This document shows positions 15,169 through 22,859 of a stretch of DNA of 37,573 nucleotides, one piece after another. Under the pieces are notes generated by a model. The model was not told where the DNA came from and made no database searches. It saw nothing but the letters and a program-made list of their open reading frames with translations. Position 1 is the first letter of the stretch; every line of letters begins with the position of its first letter. The position numbers and the translations under genes are program-made. Source of the DNA: an uncultured Planctomycetota bacterium. GTDB taxonomy: Bacteria; Planctomycetota; Phycisphaerae; Sedimentisphaerales; UBA12454. Where the stretch lies: positions 1 to 37,573 of the forward strand of contig CAINDG010000020.1 of assembly GCA_903847315.1 (NCBI GenBank). The letters are read 5' to 3'.

Positions 15169-16470
15169 ATGATTTGGAACGAAAAGTTCGAGTGTATGGC
15201 ACCGGCTGAACTCAAGCAGGTGCAGTCGGAACGACTTAAAAAACTCGCCGCCTATGTCTATAAAAATTGTAAGGTTTATAAGGATAAATTCGACAAGGCG
15301 ACGGTTAAACCGGATAAGATTAATTCCATTGACGATATAAAAAGGCTGCCGTTCACGACGAAGGTTGATATGCGGGACAACTATCCTTACGGCTTGTTCT
15401 GCATGGACCAAAAGGATGTTAAGGAAATTCACGTTTCCAGCGGCACGACAGGCAATCCGACGCTTGTCGGTTATACCAAAGACGATTTGAAATTATGGTC
15501 GGAAGTGATGGCTCGCTGCCTGGCCTGTGCGGGAGCAGAACCCGGCGACACTGTTCAGAATGCCTATGGCTACGGATTATTCACCGGCGGTCTTGGCGTT
15601 CATTACGGCGGCCTTGAGATGGGATTGAGAATTATTCCGATGTCCTCCGGTCAGACACAGAGACAATTAAAAATTATGCAGGACTTCAAACCGAAGATAA
15701 TTACCTGTACGCCGAGCTATGCGTTGTATATGGCAGAAGAAGCCAAAGATATGGGCATCGACCCCAAAAATGGAAACTGGAAAATCGGCGTATTCGGCGC
15801 TGAACCGTGGACTGAAAAAATGCGGGACGAAATCGAAGCTGTCTGGAATATGCTTGCTACCGATATTTATGGCCTGTCTGAAATAATCGGGCCAGGCGTC
15901 GCACAGGAATGCCCTCATAAAAAAGGACTGCATCTTTTCAGCGACGTTTTTTATCCTGAGATTATAGACCCTGACACGGGTGAATCAGTGAAAGAAGGCC
16001 AGGATGGCGAACTGGTTATCACAACCCTGACGAAACAGGCGATTCCATTGATAAGATACAGGACAAGGGACTTAGTCAGCATCAACTGCGAAAAGTGCAA
16101 ATGCGGCAGGACGAGTCCGCGAATCAGTAAAATCAAGGGCAGAACCGATGATATGATTGTTGTTCGCGGCATAAATGTATTTCCATCGCAGATTGAACAC
16201 GTTATCCTCGGCATCGAGGGCACAGAGCCGCATTATCAGATTATCGTTGACAGACAACAGCACCATCTTGACGAGGTCGAAGTGCTCGTCGAGGTCAACA
16301 GCAAGATGTTTTCCGATGAAGTCAAAAAGCTCGAAGAACTCAGGAGAAAAATCAAGAAGGAAATCGAGACGGTGCTTTCAATCGGTGTAAAAGTTACGCT
16401 CGTTGAGCCCAAAACAATCGAGAGAAGTATGGGAAAAGCCAAGAGAGTTATCGACAAACGTCAAATATAA
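15169..16470 (+). CDS. Phenylacetate-CoA ligase-like AMP-forming enzyme, first copy
   Basis: This 433-residue member of the PaaK group of the adenylate-forming superfamily would activate an aryl or alkyl carboxylate with ATP and CoA in the cytosol. The P-loop VSSGTTGNPT starts near residue 89. Other core motifs are YGLFTGGLGVHYGG, YGLSEIIGPGVAQEC (A5-like), RYRTRDLVSI and the hinge/catalytic region GRTDDMIVVRGINVFPSQIEHV. All are intact. It is followed 11 nt later by an ACT-domain protein, and the pair is repeated downstream. PaaK-like proteins with ACT partners are often annotated as indoleacetate- or arylacetate-CoA ligases, but the true substrate here is unknown. It starts 112 nt after the porin stop, just past the terminator. 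Confidence 0.92.
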   Translation: MIWNEKFECMAPAELKQVQSERLKKLAAYVYKNCKVYKDKFDKATVKPDKINSIDDIKRLPFTTKVDMRDNYPYGLFCMDQKDVKEIHVSSGTTGNPTLVGYTKDDLKLWSEVMARCLACAGAEPGDTVQNAYGYGLFTGGLGVHYGGLEMGLRIIPMSSGQTQRQLKIMQDFKPKIITCTPSYALYMAEEAKDMGIDPKNGNWKIGVFGAEPWTEKMRDEIEAVWNMLATDIYGLSEIIGPGVAQECPHKKGLHLFSDVFYPEIIDPDTGESVKEGQDGELVITTLTKQAIPLIRYRTRDLVSINCEKCKCGRTSPRISKIKGRTDDMIVVRGINVFPSQIEHVILGIEGTEPHYQIIVDRQQHHLDEVEVLVEVNSKMFSDEVKKLEELRRKIKKEIETVLSIGVKVTLVEPKTIERSMGKAKRVIDKRQI

Positions 16471-16481
16471 GGATTGACAAA

Positions 16482-16913
16482 ATGAAGATAAAACAAATTT
16501 CAATATTTCTGGAAAATCGTAAAGGCAGACTTTATGATGTCTGCGCACTGCTGGGTAAAAACGATATCAACATTCGTGCGCTCAATGTCGCCGAGACGGA
16601 GGCTTTCGGCATCCTTCGGATTGTAGTCAACAAACCGGACGCTGCGGTAAAGGCTTTGAAAGATGCCGGCATAGTGGCAAAGATTACAGATGTTGTCGCT
16701 ATCGAAGTTGACGACAGGCCCGGCGGTCTTACCGACATCCTGAAAGTTCTCGCCGATGAGGATGTCAATATCGAATATATGTACGGCTTCGTTGAAAAAT
16801 CGTCCGACAGGGCGCTTATGGTCTTTCGTTTTGACGATGTTGACAAGGCAGTGAATATCCTGAAAAAGCATAGCATAAAAATTGTTACCGAACAGGGAGT
16901 TAGAGAACTTTAA
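16482..16913 (+). CDS. Tandem ACT-domain protein, first copy
   Basis: This 143-residue protein is made of two ACT domains. The first begins KQISIFLENRKGRLYDVCALLGKNDINIRALNV; the second begins VVAIEVDDRPGGLTDILKVLADEDVNIEYMY. ACT domains bind small ligands, usually amino acids, and regulate enzymes. It lies between two phenylacetate-CoA-ligase-like genes and its stop overlaps the next start (TAATG), indicating tight co-translation. The likely role is sensing a ligand, such as an aromatic amino acid, and controlling the neighbouring ligase. This is inferred from position. Confidence 0.93.
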   Translation: MKIKQISIFLENRKGRLYDVCALLGKNDINIRALNVAETEAFGILRIVVNKPDAAVKALKDAGIVAKITDVVAIEVDDRPGGLTDILKVLADEDVNIEYMYGFVEKSSDRALMVFRFDDVDKAVNILKKHSIKIVTEQGVREL

Positions 16914-18223
16914 TGGAAATTCGGTACTGGAATAAAGAGATTGAAACTGCTGACAGGGAAAAACTTCGGCAGATTCAACTGCAGAGGCTCAAAAGCATAA
17001 TAGCATCAGCTTTAAAGACGCCTTTTTATTCCAGGCGTCTGCCCTCGGTCGGGATACATTCGCCAGACGACATAAAAAGCCTCGATGATTTGCGGAAGAT
17101 TCCATTTACCACCAAAGATGACCTTCGCCAGAATTATCCGAAGGGACTTTTGTCCGTTGATACTTCTGAAGTTGTCAGGATACACACCTCAAGCGGCACG
17201 ACGGGAGTTCCGACGGTGATATACCTTTCCGCCAAGGACCTCGATGCCGCGACCGATATAATGGCAAGAAGCATTTACGCCACCGGCACTGACAAGACGG
17301 ATATTTTGCAGAATATGATGAGCTACGGATTATTTACCGGTGGATTATGTATGCATTACGGGGCTGAGCGAGTCGGTCTAATGGTAATACCGGCAGCGGG
17401 CGGAAATACAAAAAGACAAATCCAATTGATGAAGGATTTTCGCACAACCGTTCTGCATATAACGCCCAGTTATCTGCTTCACGTTCATTCAAAGCTTGCT
17501 GAATACAGCGTCGCGGTCAGCGATTTGGCATTGAAGAAGGCTTTTGTCGGCGCCGAGCCTCATTCCGAAAATACCCGCAGAAAAATCGAAGACCTTTTCG
17601 ATATCGACGCGTATAATTCTTACGGCCTTAGCGAAATGAACGGACCGGGAGTCGCTTTTGAATGTGTTTATAAGACCGACCTTCATTTGTGGGAAGACGC
17701 TTATATAGTTGAAATAATAAATCCGAAAACCGGCGAACTTGTTCCTGACGGCAAGGAAGGCGAAGTGATTCTGACAAATCTTATCCGTCACGCTATGCCG
17801 CTTATGCGGTACCGGACAAGAGACCTTGCCTTTCTGCACAAAGAGTCTTGCCCGTGCAAAAGAACGCACAGAAGGCTTTCGCGGATACTCGGCAGGACGG
17901 ACGATATGCTGATAATCAATGGCGTCAATATTTTCCCGTCTCAGATTGAGGAAGTTATAATGAAAATTCCTGAGGTCGGCACGAATTATCAGATATGTGT
18001 TGAAAAACAGGGCGCTCTTGACAGACTGATTGTAAAAGTGGAATTGTATTCGAAGATATTTATGGGCGAGGCGAAACAGATTGACAATTTAAAGGCGAAA
18101 ATTGCCGACGAATTAAAGGCCTCGATAACTTTAAAGCCCGCGGTAGAACTGCACGAACCCGGCGTTTTGCCTGTGTTTGAAGGCAAAGCAGTTCGTGTAG
18201 TCGATAGCCGTCCAAAGTTGTAA
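16913..18223 (+). CDS. Phenylacetate-CoA ligase-like AMP-forming enzyme, second copy
   Basis: This 436-residue paralogue of the 15169 gene has the same motifs in the same order: HTSSGTTGVPT (P-loop), YGLFTGGLCMHYGAE, YGLSEMNGPGVAFEC, RYRTRDLAFL and GRTDDMLIINGVNIFPSQIEEV. It has clearly diverged from the first copy in the rest of the chain, so the duplication is not recent and the substrates may differ. The start codon overlaps the ACT stop by one base. A second ACT gene follows 11 nt after its stop. No motif is broken. Confidence 0.92.
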   Translation: MEIRYWNKEIETADREKLRQIQLQRLKSIIASALKTPFYSRRLPSVGIHSPDDIKSLDDLRKIPFTTKDDLRQNYPKGLLSVDTSEVVRIHTSSGTTGVPTVIYLSAKDLDAATDIMARSIYATGTDKTDILQNMMSYGLFTGGLCMHYGAERVGLMVIPAAGGNTKRQIQLMKDFRTTVLHITPSYLLHVHSKLAEYSVAVSDLALKKAFVGAEPHSENTRRKIEDLFDIDAYNSYGLSEMNGPGVAFECVYKTDLHLWEDAYIVEIINPKTGELVPDGKEGEVILTNLIRHAMPLMRYRTRDLAFLHKESCPCKRTHRRLSRILGRTDDMLIINGVNIFPSQIEEVIMKIPEVGTNYQICVEKQGALDRLIVKVELYSKIFMGEAKQIDNLKAKIADELKASITLKPAVELHEPGVLPVFEGKAVRVVDSRPKL

Positions 18224-18234
18224 AGGAGTTACAA

Positions 18235-18669
18235 ATGGCGAAACAGCTTCATATATTTGTCGAAAACAAACCCGGCAGATTAAAAACTATTACCGAGAGT
18301 CTCCAGAAAATCGGCATAAACATTCGTGCTTTTGCCATTCAGGACAGGGGCGATTACGGGCTGATGAAACTTATAGTCAGCGACCCCCGGCAGGCGCATT
18401 TATCGCTTGCCGATATGGGTTGCGCCTGTGCGCTGAAAGACGTTTTAGCGGTATCGATTCCAGACCGTCCGGGAAATCTTCACAGACTTTTAGGCGCATT
18501 GGCCGACGGCGGCATCAATATTATTGACGCCCATGGTTTTGTTCTCCAGCCCAACAAGCAGGGCATCTGCGTTATTGAAATTGAGAATCTGGCTCAGACA
18601 AATGCCGAGCAGGTGGTCAGGAAGGCCGGTTTTGACGTCCTCGACGACGACCAGCTTAATAACCTTTAA
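18235..18669 (+). CDS. Tandem ACT-domain protein, second copy
   Basis: This 144-residue protein has two ACT domains. The first begins KQLHIFVENKPGRLKTITESLQKIGINIRAFAI and the second VLAVSIPDRPGNLHRLLGALADGGINIIDAHGF. It is a diverged paralogue of the 16482 gene. AAAGGAG precedes the ATG. It ends 3 nt before the ATP-grasp gene. As with the first copy, a regulatory partnership with the preceding ligase is the simplest reading. Confidence 0.93.
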   Translation: MAKQLHIFVENKPGRLKTITESLQKIGINIRAFAIQDRGDYGLMKLIVSDPRQAHLSLADMGCACALKDVLAVSIPDRPGNLHRLLGALADGGINIIDAHGFVLQPNKQGICVIEIENLAQTNAEQVVRKAGFDVLDDDQLNNL

Positions 18670-18672
18670 AAA

Positions 18673-19815
18673 ATGCCTTCCAGATTTAAGATATTCAAAA
18701 GGCCGGTCAAGAAGGCACGGTATCTGTTCGACATAGCAAAATTTTGCCGCAGGATCACGCCTATATGGAATATAAATTATTTAACTGTTTTCCTGCGGTC
18801 TGTGCGATTGTGCGACGAGGGAAGATTTTTACCTGATGAGGCGTTTCGACTCGGTTTATTCCGTCCTAACCTCTCCACTGATGAACTTTCCAAATACATC
18901 AGCAGAAAAAAATTGACAAAGATACAAGAGTCGCTCAATCCTGTACAATGGGCTCCGCTTCTAAAAGACAAAAGTATTTTTTACCGGTATTGTATGACAC
19001 TGGATGTTCCTATACCAAAACTATATGCTGTTTTTTTTAAAGGAGTTGCAGGATGGTCATACAGCGGTTCTGTTTTAAGTAACCGTAACGAATGGGAAAG
19101 ATTCATTGATAGTCAGCTCCCCTCGGAATTCGTTATTAAGCCTGTCAGGTCAGCTTATGGCCGAGGAGTAAACATCTTCAGCAAAACAAAGGATGAATTT
19201 GTCGATGCATCGGCAAGGCTATATAAGGCGGTTGATATATACGACACGATGCTATCGAGTGCAGAAGAAGATGGTATTTTAATTCAGCAGCGGTTGAAGA
19301 ATCATGCAGAATTGGTACGCCTCAGCAATACCGAATTTCTGCAGACAGTTAGGATTATTACTTTTGTTGACAGCGATTACAAAAGTAACATATTGCATGC
19401 GCACTTCAAACCAATAGTGGGCCGACATGTGGTTGATACTTTCCTGGACGGCCTGACAGGCAATATAGAAGCCCCTGTGTCTTTAGCCGACGGCATTTTG
19501 AAGCTGGCAAATCAAATCACCTCAAGCGGAGAGGGAATAAAAACAATATACAAACATCCCCAAACGGGTGTTTCTTTCGAGGGATTTAAGCTCCCGTTAT
19601 GGACTGAGGCCTGTAAACTGGTTAAAGAAACCTCGCTGAAATTTCTGCCTGTTCGAACAATAGGATGGGATGTGGCTTTGACGCCGAATGGCCCCTGCAT
19701 TGTGGAAGGAAATATTTGGTGGGACCCGCCTAACCAGCACCGGATTATGGATGTTCTTAAATATGATGTCTCTTTATCTAAAGGGGCAGCCCCGCAAGTG
19801 AAGATATCACGATAA
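18673..19815 (+). CDS. Sugar-transfer-associated ATP-grasp family protein
   Basis: This 380-residue protein has an N-terminal helical region and an ATP-grasp fold from about residue 100. Visible are the lysine strand EFVIKPVRSAYGRGVNIF (near 147), a central strand ILIQQRLKNHAELVRLS, and the C-terminal metal/ATP site IGWDVALTPNGPCIVEGNIWWDPPNQH. These fit the ATPgrasp_ST group, related to glutamate-ligase-like enzymes and often found with polysaccharide genes. The reaction is unknown, but an ATP-dependent carboxylate-amine or similar ligation is expected. The ATG is 3 nt after the ACT stop and has no ribosome binding site of its own, so translational coupling is likely. Confidence 0.82.
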   Translation: MPSRFKIFKRPVKKARYLFDIAKFCRRITPIWNINYLTVFLRSVRLCDEGRFLPDEAFRLGLFRPNLSTDELSKYISRKKLTKIQESLNPVQWAPLLKDKSIFYRYCMTLDVPIPKLYAVFFKGVAGWSYSGSVLSNRNEWERFIDSQLPSEFVIKPVRSAYGRGVNIFSKTKDEFVDASARLYKAVDIYDTMLSSAEEDGILIQQRLKNHAELVRLSNTEFLQTVRIITFVDSDYKSNILHAHFKPIVGRHVVDTFLDGLTGNIEAPVSLADGILKLANQITSSGEGIKTIYKHPQTGVSFEGFKLPLWTEACKLVKETSLKFLPVRTIGWDVALTPNGPCIVEGNIWWDPPNQHRIMDVLKYDVSLSKGAAPQVKISR

Positions 19816-19914
19816 TCGGGGTTTGAGACGAAATATCAGGCTCATTTAAATATTTATTTTGCAAAAAGGTCCTCCGGATTGTAAAGTAATTGTGAATTTT
19901 AATGGAAATTATCA

Positions 19915-19988
19915 GGGCTCGTAGCTCAGTCCGGTAGAGCAGCGGACTCATAATCCGTCGGTCCAAGGTTCAAATCCTTGCGGGCCCA
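19915..19988 (+). tRNA. tRNA with CAT anticodon (probably elongator tRNA-Met; tRNA-Ile2 possible)
   Basis: This is a 74-nt cloverleaf: acceptor GGGCTCG / CGGGCCC with one T-G pair, D-arm GCTC...GAGC, anticodon arm GCGGA-CTCATAA-TCCGT, and T-arm CAAGG-TTCAAAT-CCTTG. The discriminator is A and CCA is not encoded. The CAT anticodon means Met, or Ile if the C is modified to lysidine. C4-G69 is present, but the next pair is T-G rather than C-G, so TilS recognition is uncertain. Confidence 0.93.
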
Positions 19989-20000
19989 GTAAATGGTTAT

Positions 20001-20071
20001 TGGGGAATAGTGTAACGGTAGCACGAGTGGCTCTGAACCATTTAGTCAAGGTTCGAATCCTTGTTCCCCAG
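20001..20071 (+). tRNA. tRNA-Gln (CTG anticodon)
   Basis: This is a 71-nt cloverleaf beginning with the T1 typical of tRNA-Gln: acceptor TGGGGAA / TTCCCCA, anticodon arm AGTGG-CTCTGAA-CCATT giving anticodon CTG, T-arm CAAGG-TTCGAAT-CCTTG, and discriminator G. CCA is not encoded. It lies 12 nt after the CAT tRNA and both probably share a transcript. Confidence 0.94.
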
Positions 20072-20077
20072 GTTGGG

Positions 20078-20127
20078 CCCCGTCATCAGTCCTGAACGAG
20101 GTTGAAGGAATTGTGACGGGGTTTTTT
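20078..20127 (+). terminator. Rho-independent terminator after the tRNA pair
   Basis: The 8-bp stem CCCCGTCA / TGACGGGG closes a loop of 28 nt and is followed by TTTTTT. The large loop is unusual but the stem and T-run are convincing. Confidence 0.8.
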
Positions 20128-20174
20128 AATGTTGATTATTTAATTTGTCATCTTTTCGCATACAATGGTTCGAT

Positions 20175-22751
20175 ATGACTGACGGCAATAAAACCAGAAC
20201 AAACGAAGGTAAAAAATCTCAAGTCTGGGATTTTGATTATATTGGCTGTACCGCCGCGGTTCTTTTTGAAAAATTAAAAACCTCTGAAAACGGACTTAGC
20301 GAGGAAGAAGCGGAAAATCGCCTTTCAGATTATGGTTTTAATGAGCCGGCCAGAAAAAAGAAACGCACAATATTATTTCAGATTTTGTCCAAATTTGTAA
20401 ATCCTCTCGTAATTGTGCTATTAATTATCGCTGCGTTTTCATTGTTTTTCGGGGAAAAAATGAGCGCGGTTCTGGTTATATTAATGGCGATTATGAGCGT
20501 GTTTTTGTCTTTTATACAGGAGTACCGCGCAGGCAAAGAGGCGGAAAGACTCAGTGAAATGGTGTCCGCCACCGCTACAATATGGCGTGACGGCAAATCC
20601 CGAGAAGTAAAAATCAAGGAAATTGTTCCCGGGGATATCGTCGATTTATTTGCGGGCGATATGATTCCGGCTGATTTGAGAATTATTTCATGTAAGGATT
20701 TATCGATAAATCAGGCTTCTCTGACCGGAGAATCTTTTCCCGTGGACAAGGTACCGGTTCCGATTCAGCCCAAAAACAATTCGGCATCGGAATTGACGAA
20801 CATCGCTTTTATGGGCTCCAGCGTGGTGAGCGGGACAGGTTTAGGCGTAGTTATTAAAACAGGCCTTGCGACACAATTTGGCGCGATTTCAAAAAAGCTG
20901 GCGTCAATGCCGATTGAAACTGGTTTTGATAAGGGAATACGCCAGTTTACTTGGCTTATGATTCGCCTGATGATAATACTGGTCGTAATTATCTTTGCTA
21001 TAAACGCAGAATCGAAACATAATTTTATTCAGGCGCTGCTTTTTTCGCTGGCGGTGGCGGTCGGGCTTACGCCGGAAATGCTGCCTATGCTGGTTGCGAT
21101 AAATCTTTCCAAGGGGGCAATCGCTATGTCCAAGAAAAAGGTCATAGTCAAACGCCTCAACTCCATTCAGAATTTTGGCGCGATGGATGTGCTCTGCACT
21201 GATAAGACCGGTACTCTTACGCTGGATAAAATCGTCCTTGAGCAGCATTGCGATGTGGTAAGGCAGGAAGATGAGAATGTGCTGAGGCTCGCTTATATCA
21301 GCAGCTTTTATCAAACAGGCCTTAAAAATATTTTAGACAAGGCCATCCTGGAACACGAGGAATTGTATATAAAACAATATAAAAAAATCGATGAGATACC
21401 TTTTGATTTTTCCAGAAAAATGATGTCGGTGGTCGTCGGATCAGAAGGCAAACACACGATTATTACCAAAGGTGCTCCGGAAGAAATTTTTAAGAGATGT
21501 ACAAAATATGAATTAGAAGGCGAAATATTTGATTCGAACGACCTGGTATTTACCGACCTGAAAGAAGAATATGACAGTTTAAGTATGGACGGCTTTCGCG
21601 TTTTGGCTGTCGCGTATAAGGATATAAAAAACAACAAAGAGGTATATTCGAGAGATGACGAATGCGAGCTGGTTCTTAAAGGATATATAGCTTTTCTCGA
21701 CCCTCCCAAACCCTCTGCCAAGGAAACAATAGACGCCTTAAGGGCGCTAGGCATAGAATTTAAGGTTTTGACCGGCGACAACGAGCTGGTAGCCAGGAAA
21801 ATTTGCGGTGACGTCGGCATTGATGTTACAGGTTTGATAACCGGCGAGGAAATAGAAAAGATGAGCAGCGGAGAGCTTAAAAAGGCTGTTAAGTCCACTT
21901 CCGTTTTCGCCCGGCTTTCACCTTTGCAAAAAGAGCGGGTGATTCATGCTTTGCATGAGAATAAGCATATTGTCGGTTACCTGGGTGACGGAATAAACGA
22001 TGCGCCTGCGTTAAAAGCCTCAGATGTCGGGATATCAGTCAATAACGCGGTGGATATCGCCAAGGAATCCGCTGATGTAATTCTTTTACATAAGAGTCTT
22101 ATGGTCCTCAGGGACGGCGTGCTGGAAGGAAGGAAAACTTTCGGCAATATTCTTAAATATATTAAAATGGGCGCAAGCTCGAACTTTGGCAATATGTTCA
22201 GTATGACGGGAGCGAGTCTATTTTTGCCGTTTTTGCCTATGCTGCCGATACAGATACTTTTGAATAATTTCCTTTATGACCTTTCGCAGATTGCCATTCC
22301 TTCAGATGAGGTTGATAAGGAGTATCTATTGAAAGCAAGACCATGGAACATCGACTATATCAGGAAATTCATTCTTTTCATCGGTCCAATAAGTTCCATA
22401 TTTGATTTTATAACTTTTGCCGTACTGTGGTATGTTTTTCACGCATCTGAGGCGCTCTTCCATACCGGCTGGTTTTTGGAATCGCTTTGCACCCAGACGC
22501 TGGTTATACATATTATCCGCACAGGTAAAATTCCTTTTATTGAGAGCAAGCCCAGTCAGTTTTTATTATTTACTTCTATTTATATTGTTACAATAGGATT
22601 GCTGATACCTTTTACCATCGTGGGGAGATATTTCAAATTTGTTGCTCCGCCGCTTTCGTTTTTCCTGGCCCTTTTCATTATTGTTGTCGCTTATCTGTTT
22701 ATGGTACAGATTGTCAAGAAGTGGTTTATGAAAAAATACGGATATGAATAG
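20175..22751 (+). CDS. Magnesium-translocating P-type ATPase (MgtA/MgtB type)
   Basis: This inner-membrane pump has 858 residues from the ATG at 20175. An upstream in-frame TTG at 20145 is possible, and neither start has a clear ribosome binding site. P-type landmarks are LTGES (E186, actuator), CTDKTGTLT with the phosphorylated D343, KGAPEEIF (nucleotide domain), LTGDN, and GDGINDAPALK. The membrane segment AVAVGLTPEMLPMLVAINLSKGA and the following KRLNSIQNFGAMDVLCTDK are typical of the IIIB group that imports Mg2+. C-terminal helices (FLPMLPIQILLNNFLYDLSQ) are intact. No Mg riboswitch is visible upstream; the leader contains the tRNA terminator. Confidence 0.93.
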   Translation: MTDGNKTRTNEGKKSQVWDFDYIGCTAAVLFEKLKTSENGLSEEEAENRLSDYGFNEPARKKKRTILFQILSKFVNPLVIVLLIIAAFSLFFGEKMSAVLVILMAIMSVFLSFIQEYRAGKEAERLSEMVSATATIWRDGKSREVKIKEIVPGDIVDLFAGDMIPADLRIISCKDLSINQASLTGESFPVDKVPVPIQPKNNSASELTNIAFMGSSVVSGTGLGVVIKTGLATQFGAISKKLASMPIETGFDKGIRQFTWLMIRLMIILVVIIFAINAESKHNFIQALLFSLAVAVGLTPEMLPMLVAINLSKGAIAMSKKKVIVKRLNSIQNFGAMDVLCTDKTGTLTLDKIVLEQHCDVVRQEDENVLRLAYISSFYQTGLKNILDKAILEHEELYIKQYKKIDEIPFDFSRKMMSVVVGSEGKHTIITKGAPEEIFKRCTKYELEGEIFDSNDLVFTDLKEEYDSLSMDGFRVLAVAYKDIKNNKEVYSRDDECELVLKGYIAFLDPPKPSAKETIDALRALGIEFKVLTGDNELVARKICGDVGIDVTGLITGEEIEKMSSGELKKAVKSTSVFARLSPLQKERVIHALHENKHIVGYLGDGINDAPALKASDVGISVNNAVDIAKESADVILLHKSLMVLRDGVLEGRKTFGNILKYIKMGASSNFGNMFSMTGASLFLPFLPMLPIQILLNNFLYDLSQIAIPSDEVDKEYLLKARPWNIDYIRKFILFIGPISSIFDFITFAVLWYVFHASEALFHTGWFLESLCTQTLVIHIIRTGKIPFIESKPSQFLLFTSIYIVTIGLLIPFTIVGRYFKFVAPPLSFFLALFIIVVAYLFMVQIVKKWFMKKYGYE

Positions 22752-22859
22752 CGGATTTACCCCTGCCAATCCGTCCTGAATTTGTCCTTGCCCGTCTCTG
22801 CTTTTTATTGTATCATTTTAGTTTCTAACCATTTATTACCATTTTTCAGGAGTCTTATT

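Noticed and set aside
20072-20174. Possible magnesium riboswitch before the MgtA-type pump
   Set aside because: Only the tRNA terminator hairpin is visible; the remaining space is too short for an M-box.
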